Of a stretch of 64,000 bases of DNA, positions 53,238 through 62,942 are shown piece after piece. The notes beneath the pieces were generated by a model. The model saw only the letters and a program-made list of their open reading frames with translations, was not told the DNA's origin and made no database searches. The stretch comes from Anaerococcus sp. Lineage in GTDB: Bacteria > Bacillota > Clostridia > Tissierellales > Peptoniphilaceae. The stretch lies in assembly GCA_030532385.1 (NCBI GenBank), contig JAUNLG010000001.1:1-64000 (forward strand). The letters are read 5' to 3'. Made by a program: the position numbers and the translations under genes. Positions within the stretch are counted from its first letter, which is position 1, and every line of letters starts with the position of its first letter.

Positions 53238-54194
53238 CTATTCTTCCTTTAAGCTTAGACCTAGTTGGTCTAGTTTGTCTTCTACTTCTGTCAATGATTT
53301 TTTACCGAAGTTCTTGATTGATTTAAGCTCAGATTGTGTAGCTTCTGTTATATCGCCTACAGTGTTATAGCCTGCTCTTTTTAGACAATTAAAGGACCTT
53401 AATGATAGGTCTAGCTCTTCTATTGTCATAGATAAATCTTCATTTACTTCTTCTACTTCTAATATTTCTTCACTTTCTTCTTCTTCTACTTCTGGTGGGA
53501 ATTGTTGACCTGGAAGTTGGTTGAAGAAGGCGAAGTTTTCCATTAGGATTGATGATCCTTGGGCTAGGGCTTCTTGAGGGGTGATTGTACCATTGGTCCA
53601 TACTTCTATGATTAATTTATCATAGTCAGTCCTCTCAGCTACCCTGGTGTTTTCTACAGTATAGTTTACTTTCTCTACTGGGGTAAATGATGAATCTATT
53701 GGAATTGCTCCAATTGGGTCAGATTCTTTTTTGTTTTCTTCTGATACCCTATAGCCTTTTCCATCTGTGACATCCATGGCTATAAAAAGCTTGGATTTTT
53801 CATTGACTGTTGCAATGTAGTGGTCAGGATTGGCTATTTCTACTTGAGCGTCAGCCTTTATATCTTTTGCTGTTACAATCTTTGGTCCTTTTATGTCTAA
53901 AAACAAGGTTACATCTTCATCTGTATGTTTTATAACATCAAGACCTTTTATATTTAGAACTATTTCAGGAACATCTTCAACTACCCCACTTATGGTGGAG
54001 AATTCATGAAGTACTCCATCTATAAGTATTTTTGAGACGCTAGAACCAGGTAAGGATGACAAAAGCACCCTTCTCATACTGTTTCCAATGGTTGTACCAT
54101 ATCCTCTCTCAAGTGGATATAAGGCGAATTTTCCATAATTTTCTTCTTCTCTTATATCCAGTATTTCTATATTTGTATCTAATTTTTCGATCAT
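53238..54194 (-). CDS. rpoA: DNA-directed RNA polymerase alpha subunit
   Basis: The alpha subunit dimerises to nucleate RNA polymerase assembly and contacts upstream promoter DNA and activators. The 318-residue protein has the N-terminal dimerisation domain with RGYGTTIGNSMRRVLLSSLPG near residue 30, an acidic linker (EVEEEESEEILEVEEVNED), and the C-terminal helix-hairpin-helix domain (DLSLRSFNCLKRAGYNTVGDI) that binds UP elements. It follows rpsD by 31 bases. Confidence 0.98.
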   Translation of the reverse strand: MIEKLDTNIEILDIREEENYGKFALYPLERGYGTTIGNSMRRVLLSSLPGSSVSKILIDGVLHEFSTISGVVEDVPEIVLNIKGLDVIKHTDEDVTLFLDIKGPKIVTAKDIKADAQVEIANPDHYIATVNEKSKLFIAMDVTDGKGYRVSEENKKESDPIGAIPIDSSFTPVEKVNYTVENTRVAERTDYDKLIIEVWTNGTITPQEALAQGSSILMENFAFFNQLPGQQFPPEVEEEESEEILEVEEVNEDLSMTIEELDLSLRSFNCLKRAGYNTVGDITEATQSELKSIKNFGKKSLTEVEDKLDQLGLSLKEE

Positions 54195-54225
54195 GGTAAC
54201 TCCTTAGTTCTAACTTAATTTCTAC

Positions 54226-54819
54226 CTATTTAGAGTAGAACTCAACGATCATACGTTCTTCAACTGGAATGTCGATATCTTCTCTTGTAGGGAATCTGTC
54301 TACTGTTACTTTTAGATTTTCTATATCACTAGTTAGCCATTCAACTACACCAAATGAAGCATTTACTTCTTTGATTTGTTTAAATAGTTGGCTAGATCTT
54401 GATTTTTCACGAACTTCTATAACATCTCCCTCTTCTACCTTATAAGATGGGATGTCTACTTGTTTGCCATTAACTGTTAGGTGTCCATGAGTTACTATTT
54501 GACGAGCTTCTCTTCTTGTTCTTGCAAGTCCTGATCTAAAGGCAATATTATCTAATCTTCTTTCACAAAGGATTATTAATTGCTCACCTGTTTGACCTGG
54601 CATTTTTGTAGCTTTTTCATAATAGCCTCTAAATTGTTTTTCGCTTACACCATATATAAACTTAGCTTTTTGTTTTTCTCTTTGTTGAAGACCATATTCT
54701 GATAGTTTTGATCTTCTATTTGGAAGGGCTCTGTTGCTCTCTCCTGTATAGCCTAAATATGCTGGAGAAATTCCTAAAGCTCTAGCTCTTTTGTATACTG
54801 GATCTTTTGATACTGCCAT
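54226..54819 (-). CDS. rpsD: 30S ribosomal protein S4
   Basis: This primary 16S rRNA-binding protein is often a translational repressor of its operon. The 197-residue protein carries the S4 RNA-binding domain (RLDNIAFRSGLARTRREARQIVTHGHLTVNG near residues 85-115). The N terminus lacks the zinc-binding cysteines of some S4 paralogues. It lies inside the alpha operon between rpsK and rpoA, the typical Firmicutes-Clostridia order. Confidence 0.97.
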   Translation of the reverse strand: MAVSKDPVYKRARALGISPAYLGYTGESNRALPNRRSKLSEYGLQQREKQKAKFIYGVSEKQFRGYYEKATKMPGQTGEQLIILCERRLDNIAFRSGLARTRREARQIVTHGHLTVNGKQVDIPSYKVEEGDVIEVREKSRSSQLFKQIKEVNASFGVVEWLTSDIENLKVTVDRFPTREDIDIPVEERMIVEFYSK

Positions 54820-54831
54820 AATCTCTCCTTA

Positions 54832-55227
54832 TTAAACTCTTCTTCTCTTTGGTGGTCTACATCCATTATGTGGGATTGGTGTTACATCTTTAATCATTGT
54901 AACTTCAAGTCCTGCAGCTTGTAGGCTTCTTATTGCTGATTCTCTTCCGCTACCTGGTCCTTTTACATATACTTCTACTGTTTTTAGACCTTGGTCGATT
55001 GCTTTTTTAGCAGCAACATCAGCAGCTTCACTTGCTGCAAATGGAGTAGATTTCCTACTTCCCTTAAATCCTAATTGACCAGCAGATGCCCAAGAAAGTG
55101 CATTTCCTTGCATATCTGTTAGTGTAACCATTGTATTGTTAAATGTTGAGTTAATGTGAGCTTGGCCACGTTCAACATTTTTCTTTACTCTTCTTCTTCT
55201 AGAAGTGGTTTTTCCTTTTTGTGCCAT
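54832..55227 (-). CDS. rpsK: 30S ribosomal protein S11
   Basis: This platform protein of the small subunit is 131 residues, with the core [15 protein letters not shown], the [13 protein letters not shown] segment and the conserved C terminus [18 protein letters not shown]. It is 8 bases after rpsM and precedes rpsD. Confidence 0.98.
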   Translation of the reverse strand: MAQKGKTTSRRRRVKKNVERGQAHINSTFNNTMVTLTDMQGNALSWASAGQLGFKGSRKSTPFAASEAADVAAKKAIDQGLKTVEVYVKGPGSGRESAIRSLQAAGLEVTMIKDVTPIPHNGCRPPKRRRV

Positions 55228-55235
55228 TTACTACC

Positions 55236-55580
55236 TTAACCCTTTCTACTCTTTCTGGTTCTAGCGTTATTTTTTGTATTTTGTCCTCTTACTGGAAGGT
55301 TGTTTTTGTGTCTAAGTCCCCTATATGAACCGATTTCTCTTAAAGCTCTAATGTTCATTGAAACTTCACGTCTTAGGTCACCTTCGATTGTGTATTTGTT
55401 TAACTCATCACGGATTTTACCTAATTCTTCTTCAGTAAGATCTTTCATCTTTGTATCAGGGTTGATTCCTGCATTTGTTAATATTTCATTTGCAGTTGAA
55501 CGACCTATACCATAGATATAAGTTAGTCCAATTTCTGCTCTTTTTTCTCTAGGTAAATCTATACCAGCTATTCTTGGCAT
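55236..55580 (-). CDS. rpsM: 30S ribosomal protein S13
   Basis: This head protein contacts the P-site tRNA and the 50S subunit. The 114-residue sequence begins [25 protein letters not shown] and has the tRNA-contacting [24 protein letters not shown] tail. It is a few residues shorter than E. coli S13 (118). It follows rpmJ by 9 bases. Confidence 0.97.
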   Translation of the reverse strand: MPRIAGIDLPREKRAEIGLTYIYGIGRSTANEILTNAGINPDTKMKDLTEEELGKIRDELNKYTIEGDLRREVSMNIRALREIGSYRGLRHKNNLPVRGQNTKNNARTRKSRKG

Positions 55581-55589
55581 TAAACCCTC

Positions 55590-55703
55590 CTAACCTTGTC
55601 TTTGTTTATGTTTTGGATTTTCGCAAATTACCATAACTTTACCGTTTCTTTTGATAATTTTGCACTTATCGCACATTTTTTTTACTGATGCTCTAACTTT
55701 CAT
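55590..55703 (-). CDS. rpmJ: 50S ribosomal protein L36
   Basis: This is a 37-residue zinc-ribbon protein of the large subunit, too short for most gene finders. Reading the minus strand from the ATG at 55703 gives [17 protein letters not shown], then [11 protein letters not shown]; the three Cys and the His bind zinc (the C-plus form). It lies between infA and rpsM in the standard position. Confidence 0.95.
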   Translation of the reverse strand: MKVRASVKKMCDKCKIIKRNGKVMVICENPKHKQRQG

Positions 55704-55711
55704 TCTAACTC

Positions 55712-55930
55712 CTATTTCTTTCTCCAAGTTATTCTGCCTTGGCTAAGATCGTATGGAGATAGTTCTACTGTTACCCTATCTCCCTCTAGTATCCTTATGC
55801 TGTTCATACGAAGCTTACCTGAAATATGGGCTTGGATTTGATGTCCATTTTCAAGCTCTACCTTAAATATCGCATTTGGCATTGCTTCTATAACAACTCC
55901 TGTAACTTCTATAGCATCTTTTTTTGACAT
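55712..55930 (-). CDS. infA: Translation initiation factor IF-1
   Basis: IF-1 binds the ribosomal A site and helps IF-2 and IF-3 during initiation. The 72-residue single S1/OB-fold domain ([33 protein letters not shown]) has the family's exact usual length. AGGAGG precedes the ATG. The 117-base gap upstream, larger than elsewhere in the operon, may hold an internal promoter, but I see no convincing one. map would normally lie in this gap in many relatives. Confidence 0.97.
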   Translation of the reverse strand: MSKKDAIEVTGVVIEAMPNAIFKVELENGHQIQAHISGKLRMNSIRILEGDRVTVELSPYDLSQGRITWRKK

Positions 55931-56047
55931 CGATAGAACTCCTCCTTTGTTAGTGTATTTTGTCTATTGAACGCCATTAATTCATCTTTTCAATAAGACC
56001 TATACCTAATTTCTGTTAGATCCTATCGCTTTTATTTTTATCATAAA

Positions 56048-56707
56048 TTAGGATATTTCTCCTAATTTATCGTTAAATTCATCAAAAACTTCATCTGGAG
56101 AATTTGTGCCATCAATACTTAGTAATATACCTTGATCCTTGTAATAATCAATTAGTACAGCTGTTTGGCTATTGTATACGTGGATTCTTTTCTCAACTGT
56201 TTTTTCAGTATCGTCATCTCTTTGGATAAGTTTTTCTCCACATACATCACATACCCCCTCAACTTTTGGTGGGTTGTTTTTTACATGGAAGGTTGCTCCA
56301 CAGTTTGTGCAAACTCTCCTGCCAGAAATTCTTTCTACTAGAATATCTTCATCTACATCAAAATAGACTACTTGATCGATTTTTTGACCTCTTTCCTTCA
56401 TTCCTAAATCAAGGGCTTTGGCTTGGTCTATTGTTCTTGGAAATCCATCAAAAAGTACGATCTTTTTGTCATCTTTACTATCAATCTTATCGAAAGCATC
56501 CCATACTAGGTCAACTGTAAGTTCATCTGGTACAAGATCTCCCCTATCCATATAAGCTTTTGCTTTAAGGCCTAAGTCAGTTTCATTTGATATATTGTAT
56601 CTAAATATATCGCCTGTAGCAATTTGAACAGCGTCTTTTTCTTCTTTGATTTTATTTGCTAGTGTACCCTTTCCAGCTCCTGGAGGGCCTAATAAAATTA
56701 TATTCAT
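56048..56707 (-). CDS. adk: Adenylate kinase (zinc-binding LID type)
   Basis: This enzyme interconverts AMP, ADP and ATP. The 219-residue protein has the P-loop GPPGAGKGT near residue 7, the FDGFPRTIDQA segment near 85, and a long LID with two cysteine pairs (CTNC and CDVCG, about residues 131-155) that bind zinc in many Gram-positive enzymes. It follows secY by 3 bases, as in most Firmicutes. Confidence 0.97.
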   Translation of the reverse strand: MNIILLGPPGAGKGTLANKIKEEKDAVQIATGDIFRYNISNETDLGLKAKAYMDRGDLVPDELTVDLVWDAFDKIDSKDDKKIVLFDGFPRTIDQAKALDLGMKERGQKIDQVVYFDVDEDILVERISGRRVCTNCGATFHVKNNPPKVEGVCDVCGEKLIQRDDDTEKTVEKRIHVYNSQTAVLIDYYKDQGILLSIDGTNSPDEVFDEFNDKLGEIS

Positions 56708-56710
56708 ATC

Positions 56711-57985
56711 CTACCTATTTAAAAAACCTTTATATTGCTTCATGGTCATCATTGCTTCTAATTGTTTTACTGTCTCTATTATAACACCTACTACGATGAT
56801 TACTGAAGAACCACCGAAGCTTATATCAAGGCCTAGAAGTCTTGATGCAATTGAAGGAATAATTGTCAGTAGGGCTAGTGCTATTGAGCCTATAAAGGTA
56901 ATCCTTGTTGATACAGTGCCCAAAAAGTCACTAGTTGGCTTACCAGGTCTTATTCCTGGAACAAAACCACCGTTTTGTTGTAGTTGCTTTGCATATTCGA
57001 CAGTATTAAACTGGATTTGATTATAAAAGTATGCAAATACTAATATCAAAATACTTTGTATTAGTAAGTATAAGATAAAGCCAAATGTTGTTTCGTTAAA
57101 GAAGTTTCCTATTCCACTTGCCCCATTGTTTCCAAAAAATAGGGATATGGTTGATGGTATGGCAAGTACTGCTGATGCAAATACTATTGGCATTACTCCA
57201 CCCATGTTTACCTTGATTGGAATGTGGGTTGATTGGCCACCATACATCTTTCTTCCAACTACTCTTTTAGCATATTGGATTGGTATCTTTCGCTCTCCTT
57301 CAGATATTAAGACTACTGCTATAACTATAGCTATAATTATTATTGCCATTATGACAATTGCTAATATGCTTGTTGTATTATAGTGTAATCCTTGTTGCCA
57401 TCTAGCAATTGTTCTAGGAAAGGATGCTATTATACCCATAAAGATTATAAGACTTGTACCATTTCCAAGTCCTTTTTCTGTCATGGTCTCACCCATCCAT
57501 GTTACAAACATGGTACCACCTATTAGGACTATGTTCATTATAAGTTTTTGGAAACCTGTTGCATCTGCAAGGGCTGCTCCATATAGTCCATTGGTTATTG
57601 CTATAGCTTGAAAGATTGCAAGGGCTATTGTCACATACCTGGTGTATTTTTGTATAGTCTTTCTTCCTTGCTCCCCTTCTCTTGATAATTCTTCAAGTCT
57701 TGGTATTACAACTGTCAAAAGTTGCATTACTATTGAGGCGGTAATGTAAGGTTGGATTCCTAGGGCAAATATTGATAGGGTTGAAAGTCCACCACCTGTT
57801 AGCATGTTTAGGTAGTCAACCAAGGTTCCTTCAATATTTTGATAAGCATTTGCTAGCGCCTTTGTATCTATGAATGGTATAGGAATGTTATTTCCTAGTC
57901 TATATACTACTAGCATAAGAAGAGTGAAATAAAATCTCTTTCTTATTTCTTCTTCTTTTGCTGCCTTTTTTATTATCTTAAGCAT
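56711..57985 (-). CDS. secY: Protein translocase subunit SecY
   Basis: This is the channel-forming subunit of the Sec translocon, acting in the cytoplasmic membrane with SecE, SecG and SecA. The 424-residue protein has ten hydrophobic segments, the pore-ring region GIQPYITASIVMQLL near residue 75 and the ribosome/SecA-binding loop RKIPIQYAKRVVGRK near residue 225. It lies 14 bases after rplO. Confidence 0.98.
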   Translation of the reverse strand: MLKIIKKAAKEEEIRKRFYFTLLMLVVYRLGNNIPIPFIDTKALANAYQNIEGTLVDYLNMLTGGGLSTLSIFALGIQPYITASIVMQLLTVVIPRLEELSREGEQGRKTIQKYTRYVTIALAIFQAIAITNGLYGAALADATGFQKLIMNIVLIGGTMFVTWMGETMTEKGLGNGTSLIIFMGIIASFPRTIARWQQGLHYNTTSILAIVIMAIIIIAIVIAVVLISEGERKIPIQYAKRVVGRKMYGGQSTHIPIKVNMGGVMPIVFASAVLAIPSTISLFFGNNGASGIGNFFNETTFGFILYLLIQSILILVFAYFYNQIQFNTVEYAKQLQQNGGFVPGIRPGKPTSDFLGTVSTRITFIGSIALALLTIIPSIASRLLGLDISFGGSSVIIVVGVIIETVKQLEAMMTMKQYKGFLNR

Positions 57986-57999
57986 AGGTCACTCTCAAT

Positions 58000-58479
58000 C
58001 TATGCTTTCTTAGTTGGGTTTGCCCATTTTTTGCTTTCGATTATTTCTATACTTCCACCAGCTTGTTTGATTTTCTCTTCAGCTGATTTTGTAAATTTGT
58101 GAGCTTTTACTGTAAGTTTTTTGTTTAATTCTCCATCTCCTAAAATCTTGATTCCAGCCTTAGCCTTATTTTCATTTAGGAAGTTGTTAGCAAATAAAAA
58201 TTCTGGTGTGATTTCACTACCATCTTCAAATACATTTAGACTTTCAACATTGATTACTTCATAGTATTTTCTGTTGATGTTTTTAAATCCTCTTTTTGGT
58301 AGTCTTCTGTATAGTGGCATTTGACCACCTTCAAAGCCTGGTCTTACTCCTCCACCACTTCTTGAGTTTTGTCCATCTTGTCCACGGCCTGCTCTTGTAC
58401 CATTTCCACTTCCTGGACCCCTACCTTTTCTTTTTGCTTTTTTTAATCTCTCATTAGGTTGTAAATCATGTAATCTCAT
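58000..58479 (-). CDS. rplO: 50S ribosomal protein L15
   Basis: This late-assembling large-subunit protein is 159 residues. It starts with the glycine/arginine-rich extended region [22 protein letters not shown] and continues with [13 protein letters not shown] and a C-terminal globular domain with [10 protein letters not shown]-like and GGSIEII segments. The length is about 10 residues longer than the E. coli protein. Confidence 0.96.
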   Translation of the reverse strand: MRLHDLQPNERLKKAKRKGRGPGSGNGTRAGRGQDGQNSRSGGGVRPGFEGGQMPLYRRLPKRGFKNINRKYYEVINVESLNVFEDGSEITPEFLFANNFLNENKAKAGIKILGDGELNKKLTVKAHKFTKSAEEKIKQAGGSIEIIESKKWANPTKKA

Positions 58480-58488
58480 CTTACACCT

Positions 58489-58671
58489 CTAGTCTAATTC
58501 ATTTACATCAACCATAAAAGAAATTTTCTTAATCATTCCTCTGGTTGTTTTATTATCTTCTCTTGTTACACTTTGCCCAATTTTCTTTAGGCCAAGAGCT
58601 TTAGCTGTTGCGATTTGATCATCTTTTTTACCGATAAAAGATTTTTTTAGTCTGATTTCAATCTTTGCCAT
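58489..58671 (-). CDS. rpmD: 50S ribosomal protein L30
   Basis: This is a 60-residue single-domain ribosomal protein. The segments IRLKKSFIGKKDDQIATAKALGLKKIGQSV and GMIKKISFMVDV are typical of bacterial L30. It lies between rpsE and rplO in the standard order, with gaps of 11 and 9 bases. Confidence 0.96.
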   Translation of the reverse strand: MAKIEIRLKKSFIGKKDDQIATAKALGLKKIGQSVTREDNKTTRGMIKKISFMVDVNELD

Positions 58672-58682
58672 CTCTACTCTCC

Positions 58683-59192
58683 TTAATAATCAAATTCTTC
58701 TACCGATTTACCACGAAGTTTTGCAACTTCTTCAACAGTTTTCATATTATTAAATGCATTCATTACTGCATTGATAATATTTCTAGGGTTTGATGATCCA
58801 AGGTTTTTAGCTCTTATATCCTTATATCCTGCTAGTTCACAAATAGCACGAACTGGACCACCTGCGATGATTCCTGTACCCTCTATAGCTGGCATTAGAA
58901 GAACATGACCACTTCCCTTATGTCCGTTGATCCTATGAGGGATTGTTGTTCCAACTAGTGGAACCCTAATCATATGCTTTTTAGCATCTTCGCTTGCTTT
59001 TCTTATTGCTTCTGGTACTTCTGTAGCTTTTCCTGTTCCTACTCCAACGAAACCATCTTGATTTCCAACTACTACTAGGGCTGAAAATCTCATGTTACGT
59101 CCACCTTTTACAGTTTTAGCAACTCTGTTGATCGCTACTACTCTATCTTCGAGGTTTAGTTTTTCTACTTCACTTCTTAATAAATAATTCAT
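58683..59192 (-). CDS. rpsE: 30S ribosomal protein S5
   Basis: This small-subunit protein is important for decoding accuracy. The 169-residue sequence has the double-stranded RNA-binding-like N-terminal part ([30 protein letters not shown]) and the C-terminal domain with [23 protein letters not shown]. The frame start is ATG at 59192. Confidence 0.97.
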   Translation of the reverse strand: MNYLLRSEVEKLNLEDRVVAINRVAKTVKGGRNMRFSALVVVGNQDGFVGVGTGKATEVPEAIRKASEDAKKHMIRVPLVGTTIPHRINGHKGSGHVLLMPAIEGTGIIAGGPVRAICELAGYKDIRAKNLGSSNPRNIINAVMNAFNNMKTVEEVAKLRGKSVEEFDY

Positions 59193-59207
59193 CTATAACC
59201 TCCCCAA

Positions 59208-59570
59208 TTAAAATTTAAGACCAGCATCTCTTGCTGCATCTGCTAAAGCTTTTACTTTGCCGTGGTATAGGTAGCCATTTCTGTCAAATACTACTTCTTC
59301 TATTCCATTATCTAAAGCTTTTTTACCTATAGCTTCTCCTACTTTTTTAGCAGCTTCGATGTTTGCGTTATTACCCTCAATTCTTATACCTTCTTGTAGG
59401 CTGTTTGCACTTACTAGTGTTACGCCATTTACATCATCTATAAGTTGAGCGTAGATATTTGTGTTTGACTTATAAACGCTTAGTCTTGGTTTTTGAGGAG
59501 TACCGCTTACTTTAGCTCTAACTCTTCTTTTACGAGTTAAAAGTCTGTCTTTTTTTGTTTTTTTAGCCAT
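59208..59570 (-). CDS. rplR: 50S ribosomal protein L18
   Basis: This 5S rRNA-binding protein of the central protuberance is 120 residues with a basic N terminus ([37 protein letters not shown]) and the C-terminal [24 protein letters not shown] segment. It precedes rpsE by 15 bases. Confidence 0.97.
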   Translation of the reverse strand: MAKKTKKDRLLTRKRRVRAKVSGTPQKPRLSVYKSNTNIYAQLIDDVNGVTLVSANSLQEGIRIEGNNANIEAAKKVGEAIGKKALDNGIEEVVFDRNGYLYHGKVKALADAARDAGLKF

Positions 59571-59579
59571 TCTTATCTC

Positions 59580-60119
59580 CTACTTACCTGTTTTACCTTC
59601 TTTACGTCTTACATACTCATTAGCATACCTTATTCCCTTGCCCTTGTATGGTTCAGGTTTTCTCCAGTTTCTAATATTTGCAGCATGTTGACCTACTAGC
59701 TGTTTATTTATTCCCTTTACAATTATTGTCCTATCATTTGGGACTTCAACTTCGATTCCTTCAGGATCTGCCATTGTTACTTGGTGTGAGTAACCTAGGT
59801 TCATTACAAGGTTTTTGCCTTGTTTGTTTGCCCTATATCCAGTTCCCTCGATTAGAAGTGTTTTGCTATATCCTTCTGATACTCCAACAACCATATTGTT
59901 TATTAAAGATCTATATAGACCGTGGTCTATGTTTTGAGCTTTTGTGTAAGTTTCAGGAATTTTTACTAATAGTTCTTTTTCATTTAGTTCAAGTTCTAAA
60001 TTATTAGTTACCTTTAGGCTATCTTCTCCCTTAGGTCCCTTTACGCTTACATTTTGGTCATTAATTTCAACTGTTACTCCAGAAGGTATTTCGATTGGAA
60101 GTTTTCCTATTCTTGACAT
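59580..60119 (-). CDS. rplF: 50S ribosomal protein L6
   Basis: This two-domain large-subunit protein sits near the factor-binding site. The 179-residue sequence has SRIGKLPIEIPSGV at the start and the C-terminal signature GINKQLVGQHAANIR followed by EPYKGKGIRYANEYVRRKEGK. Length matches the family. Confidence 0.97.
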   Translation of the reverse strand: MSRIGKLPIEIPSGVTVEINDQNVSVKGPKGEDSLKVTNNLELELNEKELLVKIPETYTKAQNIDHGLYRSLINNMVVGVSEGYSKTLLIEGTGYRANKQGKNLVMNLGYSHQVTMADPEGIEVEVPNDRTIIVKGINKQLVGQHAANIRNWRKPEPYKGKGIRYANEYVRRKEGKTGK

Positions 60120-60130
60120 ATATTAACTCC

Positions 60131-60526
60131 TTACCATACGTAACAAATAACTTCTCCACCTACATTTTCACTTCTTGCAGAGCGGTCAGTTAATAGTCCT
60201 TTTGATGTTGAAATAATTGCAGTTCCTAGTCCATTTAATACCTTTGGGATTTCATTTGCTTTTACATAAACCCTAAGGCCTGGTTTTGAAATTCTTCTAA
60301 GTCCTGAGATTACTTTCTCACCATTGTCTGTATATTTTAAATCTATTGTAAGAATACCTTGTTTGCCATCTTCTTCTACATTAAATCCAGAAATGAAGCC
60401 TTCATCAAGCAGAATTTGGGCAATAGCTTTTTTTTCGTTAGAAGATGGTAGGGCAACACTTTTATGGTTTGCTTTATTACCATTTCTGATTCTTGTTAGC
60501 ATATCCGCTATTGGATCTGTCATCAT
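60131..60526 (-). CDS. rpsH: 30S ribosomal protein S8
   Basis: This primary 16S rRNA-binding protein represses spc operons in some bacteria. The 131-residue sequence has [22 protein letters not shown] near the start and the conserved [26 protein letters not shown] end. The ATG at 60526 and the one 3 bases later are both possible starts. Confidence 0.97.
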   Translation of the reverse strand: MMTDPIADMLTRIRNGNKANHKSVALPSSNEKKAIAQILLDEGFISGFNVEEDGKQGILTIDLKYTDNGEKVISGLRRISKPGLRVYVKANEIPKVLNGLGTAIISTSKGLLTDRSARSENVGGEVICYVW

Positions 60527-60543
60527 AATAATTTCCCCCTTAA

Positions 60544-60729
60544 TTACCAGCTTGCTTTTCTTACTCCTGGAATTTGTCCACTATTTGCAAGTTCTCTGAA
60601 GCAAATACGGCAGATTCCATATTTTCTTAAGTAGCCGTGTGGTCTTCCACAAAGTTTACATCTTGTATATTCTCTTGTGGAGAATTTTTGTTTTCTTTGT
60701 TGTTTAGCTTTTTGTGACTTTTTAGCCAT
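60544..60729 (-). CDS. rpsN: 30S ribosomal protein S14, type Z
   Basis: This 61-residue S14 has two CxxC pairs ([20 protein letters not shown]) that bind zinc, marking the short zinc-dependent type Z rather than the longer zinc-free form. It lies in the spc operon between rplE and rpsH. Confidence 0.97.
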   Translation of the reverse strand: MAKKSQKAKQQRKQKFSTREYTRCKLCGRPHGYLRKYGICRICFRELANSGQIPGVRKASW

Positions 60730-60739
60730 TCTTGCTCCT

Positions 60740-61282
60740 TTATTTTCTAAATGGCATTCCCATTAATTGTAAGAATGCTTTTGCTTCTTCGTCAGTTTCA
60801 GCAGTAGTTACTATACTAATGTCCATTCCGTGTAGGAAGTCTACATCATCATATTTGATTTCAGGGAAGATCAGTTGTTCTTTAATTCCTAATGAATAGT
60901 TTCCACGTCCGTCAAAGCTGTTAGGATTGATTCCTCTAAAGTCTCTAACTCTTGGAAGTGAAATTGATATAAGTTTGTCTAAGAAGTCATACATCTTCTC
61001 TCCTCTTAGGGTAACTTTTGTACCAATTGTTTGACCTTCTCTTAGTTTAAAGTTAGCTACTGATTTTTTAGCCTTAAGTTCAATTGGGTATTGACCTGTG
61101 ATTAAAGCTAATTCTTCTTTGGCTTTGTTCAAAAGATTTGCATTATCTTTTGCTTCACCTAAACCTATGTTTATTACAATTTTTGTAAGTTTTGGAACTT
61201 GCATTACATTTTCGTAGCCGAATTGTTCTATAAGCTTTCCAACAACTTCGTTTTGATATTTTTCTTTTAATCTACTTGTCAT
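60740..61282 (-). CDS. rplE: 50S ribosomal protein L5
   Basis: This 5S rRNA-binding protein contacts P-site tRNA. The 180-residue sequence has [33 protein letters not shown], and the C-terminal [27 protein letters not shown], all typical of L5. It follows rplX by 15 bases. Confidence 0.97.
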   Translation of the reverse strand: MTSRLKEKYQNEVVGKLIEQFGYENVMQVPKLTKIVINIGLGEAKDNANLLNKAKEELALITGQYPIELKAKKSVANFKLREGQTIGTKVTLRGEKMYDFLDKLISISLPRVRDFRGINPNSFDGRGNYSLGIKEQLIFPEIKYDDVDFLHGMDISIVTTAETDEEAKAFLQLMGMPFRK

Positions 61283-61297
61283 GATATCTCCTTTGAA

Positions 61298-61606
61298 CTA
61301 GTCGAATTTCTCGTCGCTCTTAGTTGATACACGTACCTTCTTGCCATCAACTACTTCTACTCTAGTTCTAACACCACGCTTTAATTCTTCTGAATAAAGA
61401 AGGACTTTTGATGCATATATTGGCATTTCCTTTTCTATTCTTCCGCTTTCGCCACCCATTTGAGTCGCTTTTTGGTGTAAGGTTCTTATATTTGCACCTT
61501 CAACTATTACTTTTCCTTCTTTTGGTAAAGCTTTTATAACTTCACCTACATGTCCTTTATATTCACCTGATATTATTTGGACTTTATCGCCTTTTTTAAT
61601 ATGCAT
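61298..61606 (-). CDS. rplX: 50S ribosomal protein L24
   Basis: This assembly-initiating large-subunit protein is 102 residues with the N-terminal KOW motif (KKGDKVQIISGEYKGHVGEVIKALP) and the GRIEKEMPIYASKVLLY segment. It sits between rplN and rplE. Confidence 0.97.
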   Translation of the reverse strand: MHIKKGDKVQIISGEYKGHVGEVIKALPKEGKVIVEGANIRTLHQKATQMGGESGRIEKEMPIYASKVLLYSEELKRGVRTRVEVVDGKKVRVSTKSDEKFD

Positions 61607-61615
61607 TTAATCCTC

Positions 61616-61984
61616 CTATAATACTTCTGGTGCAAGTGAAATGATTCTCATGAATCCTTCAGCTCTTAGCTCTCTTGTTACTGGTCCAAAGATTCTTGTA
61701 CCAACAGGTGACTTATCATCTTTTATTATAACTGCTGCATTTTCATCAAAACTAATTGTTGAGCCGTCATTTCTTTTTAGCCCTCTTTTGCTTCTTACGA
61801 TTACAGCTTTGATTACAGCGCCTTTTTTTACCGCTCCGCCGGGTGTTGCACTTTTAACTGAACAAACTACCACATCACCAATGTTAGCATATCTTCTTCC
61901 AGCTCCACCGAGAACTTTGATTACTGATAGTTCTCTTGCTCCGGAGTTATCTGCAACTCTCATACGAGTTTCTTGTTGTATCAT
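61616..61984 (-). CDS. rplN: 50S ribosomal protein L14
   Basis: This large-subunit protein forms an inter-subunit bridge. The 122-residue sequence starts [19 protein letters not shown] and ends with the typical [20 protein letters not shown]. It precedes rplX by 9 bases. Confidence 0.98.
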   Translation of the reverse strand: MIQQETRMRVADNSGARELSVIKVLGGAGRRYANIGDVVVCSVKSATPGGAVKKGAVIKAVIVRSKRGLKRNDGSTISFDENAAVIIKDDKSPVGTRIFGPVTRELRAEGFMRIISLAPEVL

Positions 61985-62002
61985 AATAATCTCCTATATC
62001 TA

Positions 62003-62263
62003 TTAAACAATTTCTGCTTTTTGGCTAATGCGTACTAGTCTCCATCTTTTTGTCTTTGATAAAGGTCTAGTTTCCATAATCTCTACTATATCGCCAACCT
62101 TAGCCTCGTTTGCTTCATCATGAGCCTTGTATTTTTTACTTCTGTTGATTCTTTTTTTATAAACTGGGTGTTGAATCTTCTCTTCTACTAAAACTGTTAT
62201 AGTTTTATCCATTGCATCAGATACTACAACTCCTCTTTCTACTCTTCTAGTATTTCTTTCCAT
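62003..62263 (-). CDS. rpsQ: 30S ribosomal protein S17
   Basis: This is an 86-residue primary 16S rRNA-binding protein with an OB fold. Signature segments are [19 protein letters not shown] and the C-terminal [24 protein letters not shown]. It follows rpmC by 5 bases. Confidence 0.97.
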   Translation of the reverse strand: MERNTRRVERGVVVSDAMDKTITVLVEEKIQHPVYKKRINRSKKYKAHDEANEAKVGDIVEIMETRPLSKTKRWRLVRISQKAEIV

Positions 62264-62268
62264 GAAAT

Positions 62269-62475
62269 TTAAGCCTCCCTATTTAAATTAAGCTTTCTTT
62301 CTGTTTGGATTGTCTTAACTCTTGCAATATCTTTCTTAACAGTTCCTATTGCTGCTGGATTTTCTAATTGTCCTGTTGCAAGCCTGAAACGAAGATTGAA
62401 AAGCTCACTTTGTAAATCATATAGTTGTTTATCTAAATCTTGGTCTGATAAATTTCTGATTTCTGCTGGTTTCAT
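62269..62475 (-). CDS. rpmC: 50S ribosomal protein L29
   Basis: This two-helix ribosomal protein near the peptide exit site is 68 residues: [36 protein letters not shown] followed by a second helix with [15 protein letters not shown]. It starts 2 bases after rplP. Confidence 0.97.
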   Translation of the reverse strand: MKPAEIRNLSDQDLDKQLYDLQSELFNLRFRLATGQLENPAAIGTVKKDIARVKTIQTERKLNLNREA

Positions 62476-62477
62476 CC

Positions 62478-62906
62478 TTATTCCTCCGTAGCTGTCACTT
62501 CAAGTCTTTGGATGAATTTAGTCTTTACTGGAAGTTTTTGAGCTGCAAGTCTCATAGCTTCTCTTGCAATTTCTTCACTAACTCCACTCATCTCAAACAA
62601 TACTCTACCTGGTTTTACTACTGCAACCCAATATTCTGGAGCACCTTTACCAGATCCCATTCTTACTTCTGCTGGTTTCTTTGAAACTGGCTTATCTGGA
62701 AATACTTTAATCCAAATATTTCCGCCTCTTTTTATATATCTTGTCATCGCACGACGAGCAGCCTCGATTTGATTTGCTGTCATCCATGAAGCTTCTGTAG
62801 CTTGAAGACCATACTCACCATAAGTAAGTTGGTTTCCCTTATGAGCAAATCCTTTCATCCTGCCTCTATGTTGTCTACGATATTTAACTCTTTTAGGCAT
62901 TAACAT
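62478..62906 (-). CDS. rplP: 50S ribosomal protein L16
   Basis: This large-subunit protein helps place tRNA in the A site. The 142-residue sequence has [16 protein letters not shown] at the start, the [39 protein letters not shown] core and a normal C terminus. It starts at ATG 62906, 36 bases after rpsC. Confidence 0.97.
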   Translation of the reverse strand: MLMPKRVKYRRQHRGRMKGFAHKGNQLTYGEYGLQATEASWMTANQIEAARRAMTRYIKRGGNIWIKVFPDKPVSKKPAEVRMGSGKGAPEYWVAVVKPGRVLFEMSGVSEEIAREAMRLAAQKLPVKTKFIQRLEVTATEE

Positions 62907-62942
62907 AATAATTCTCTCCTAATTCTTAAACTAGTTGCATCC

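Noticed and set aside
56172-57383. Plus-strand open frames within adk and secY
   Set aside because: Antisense shadows of conserved genes.
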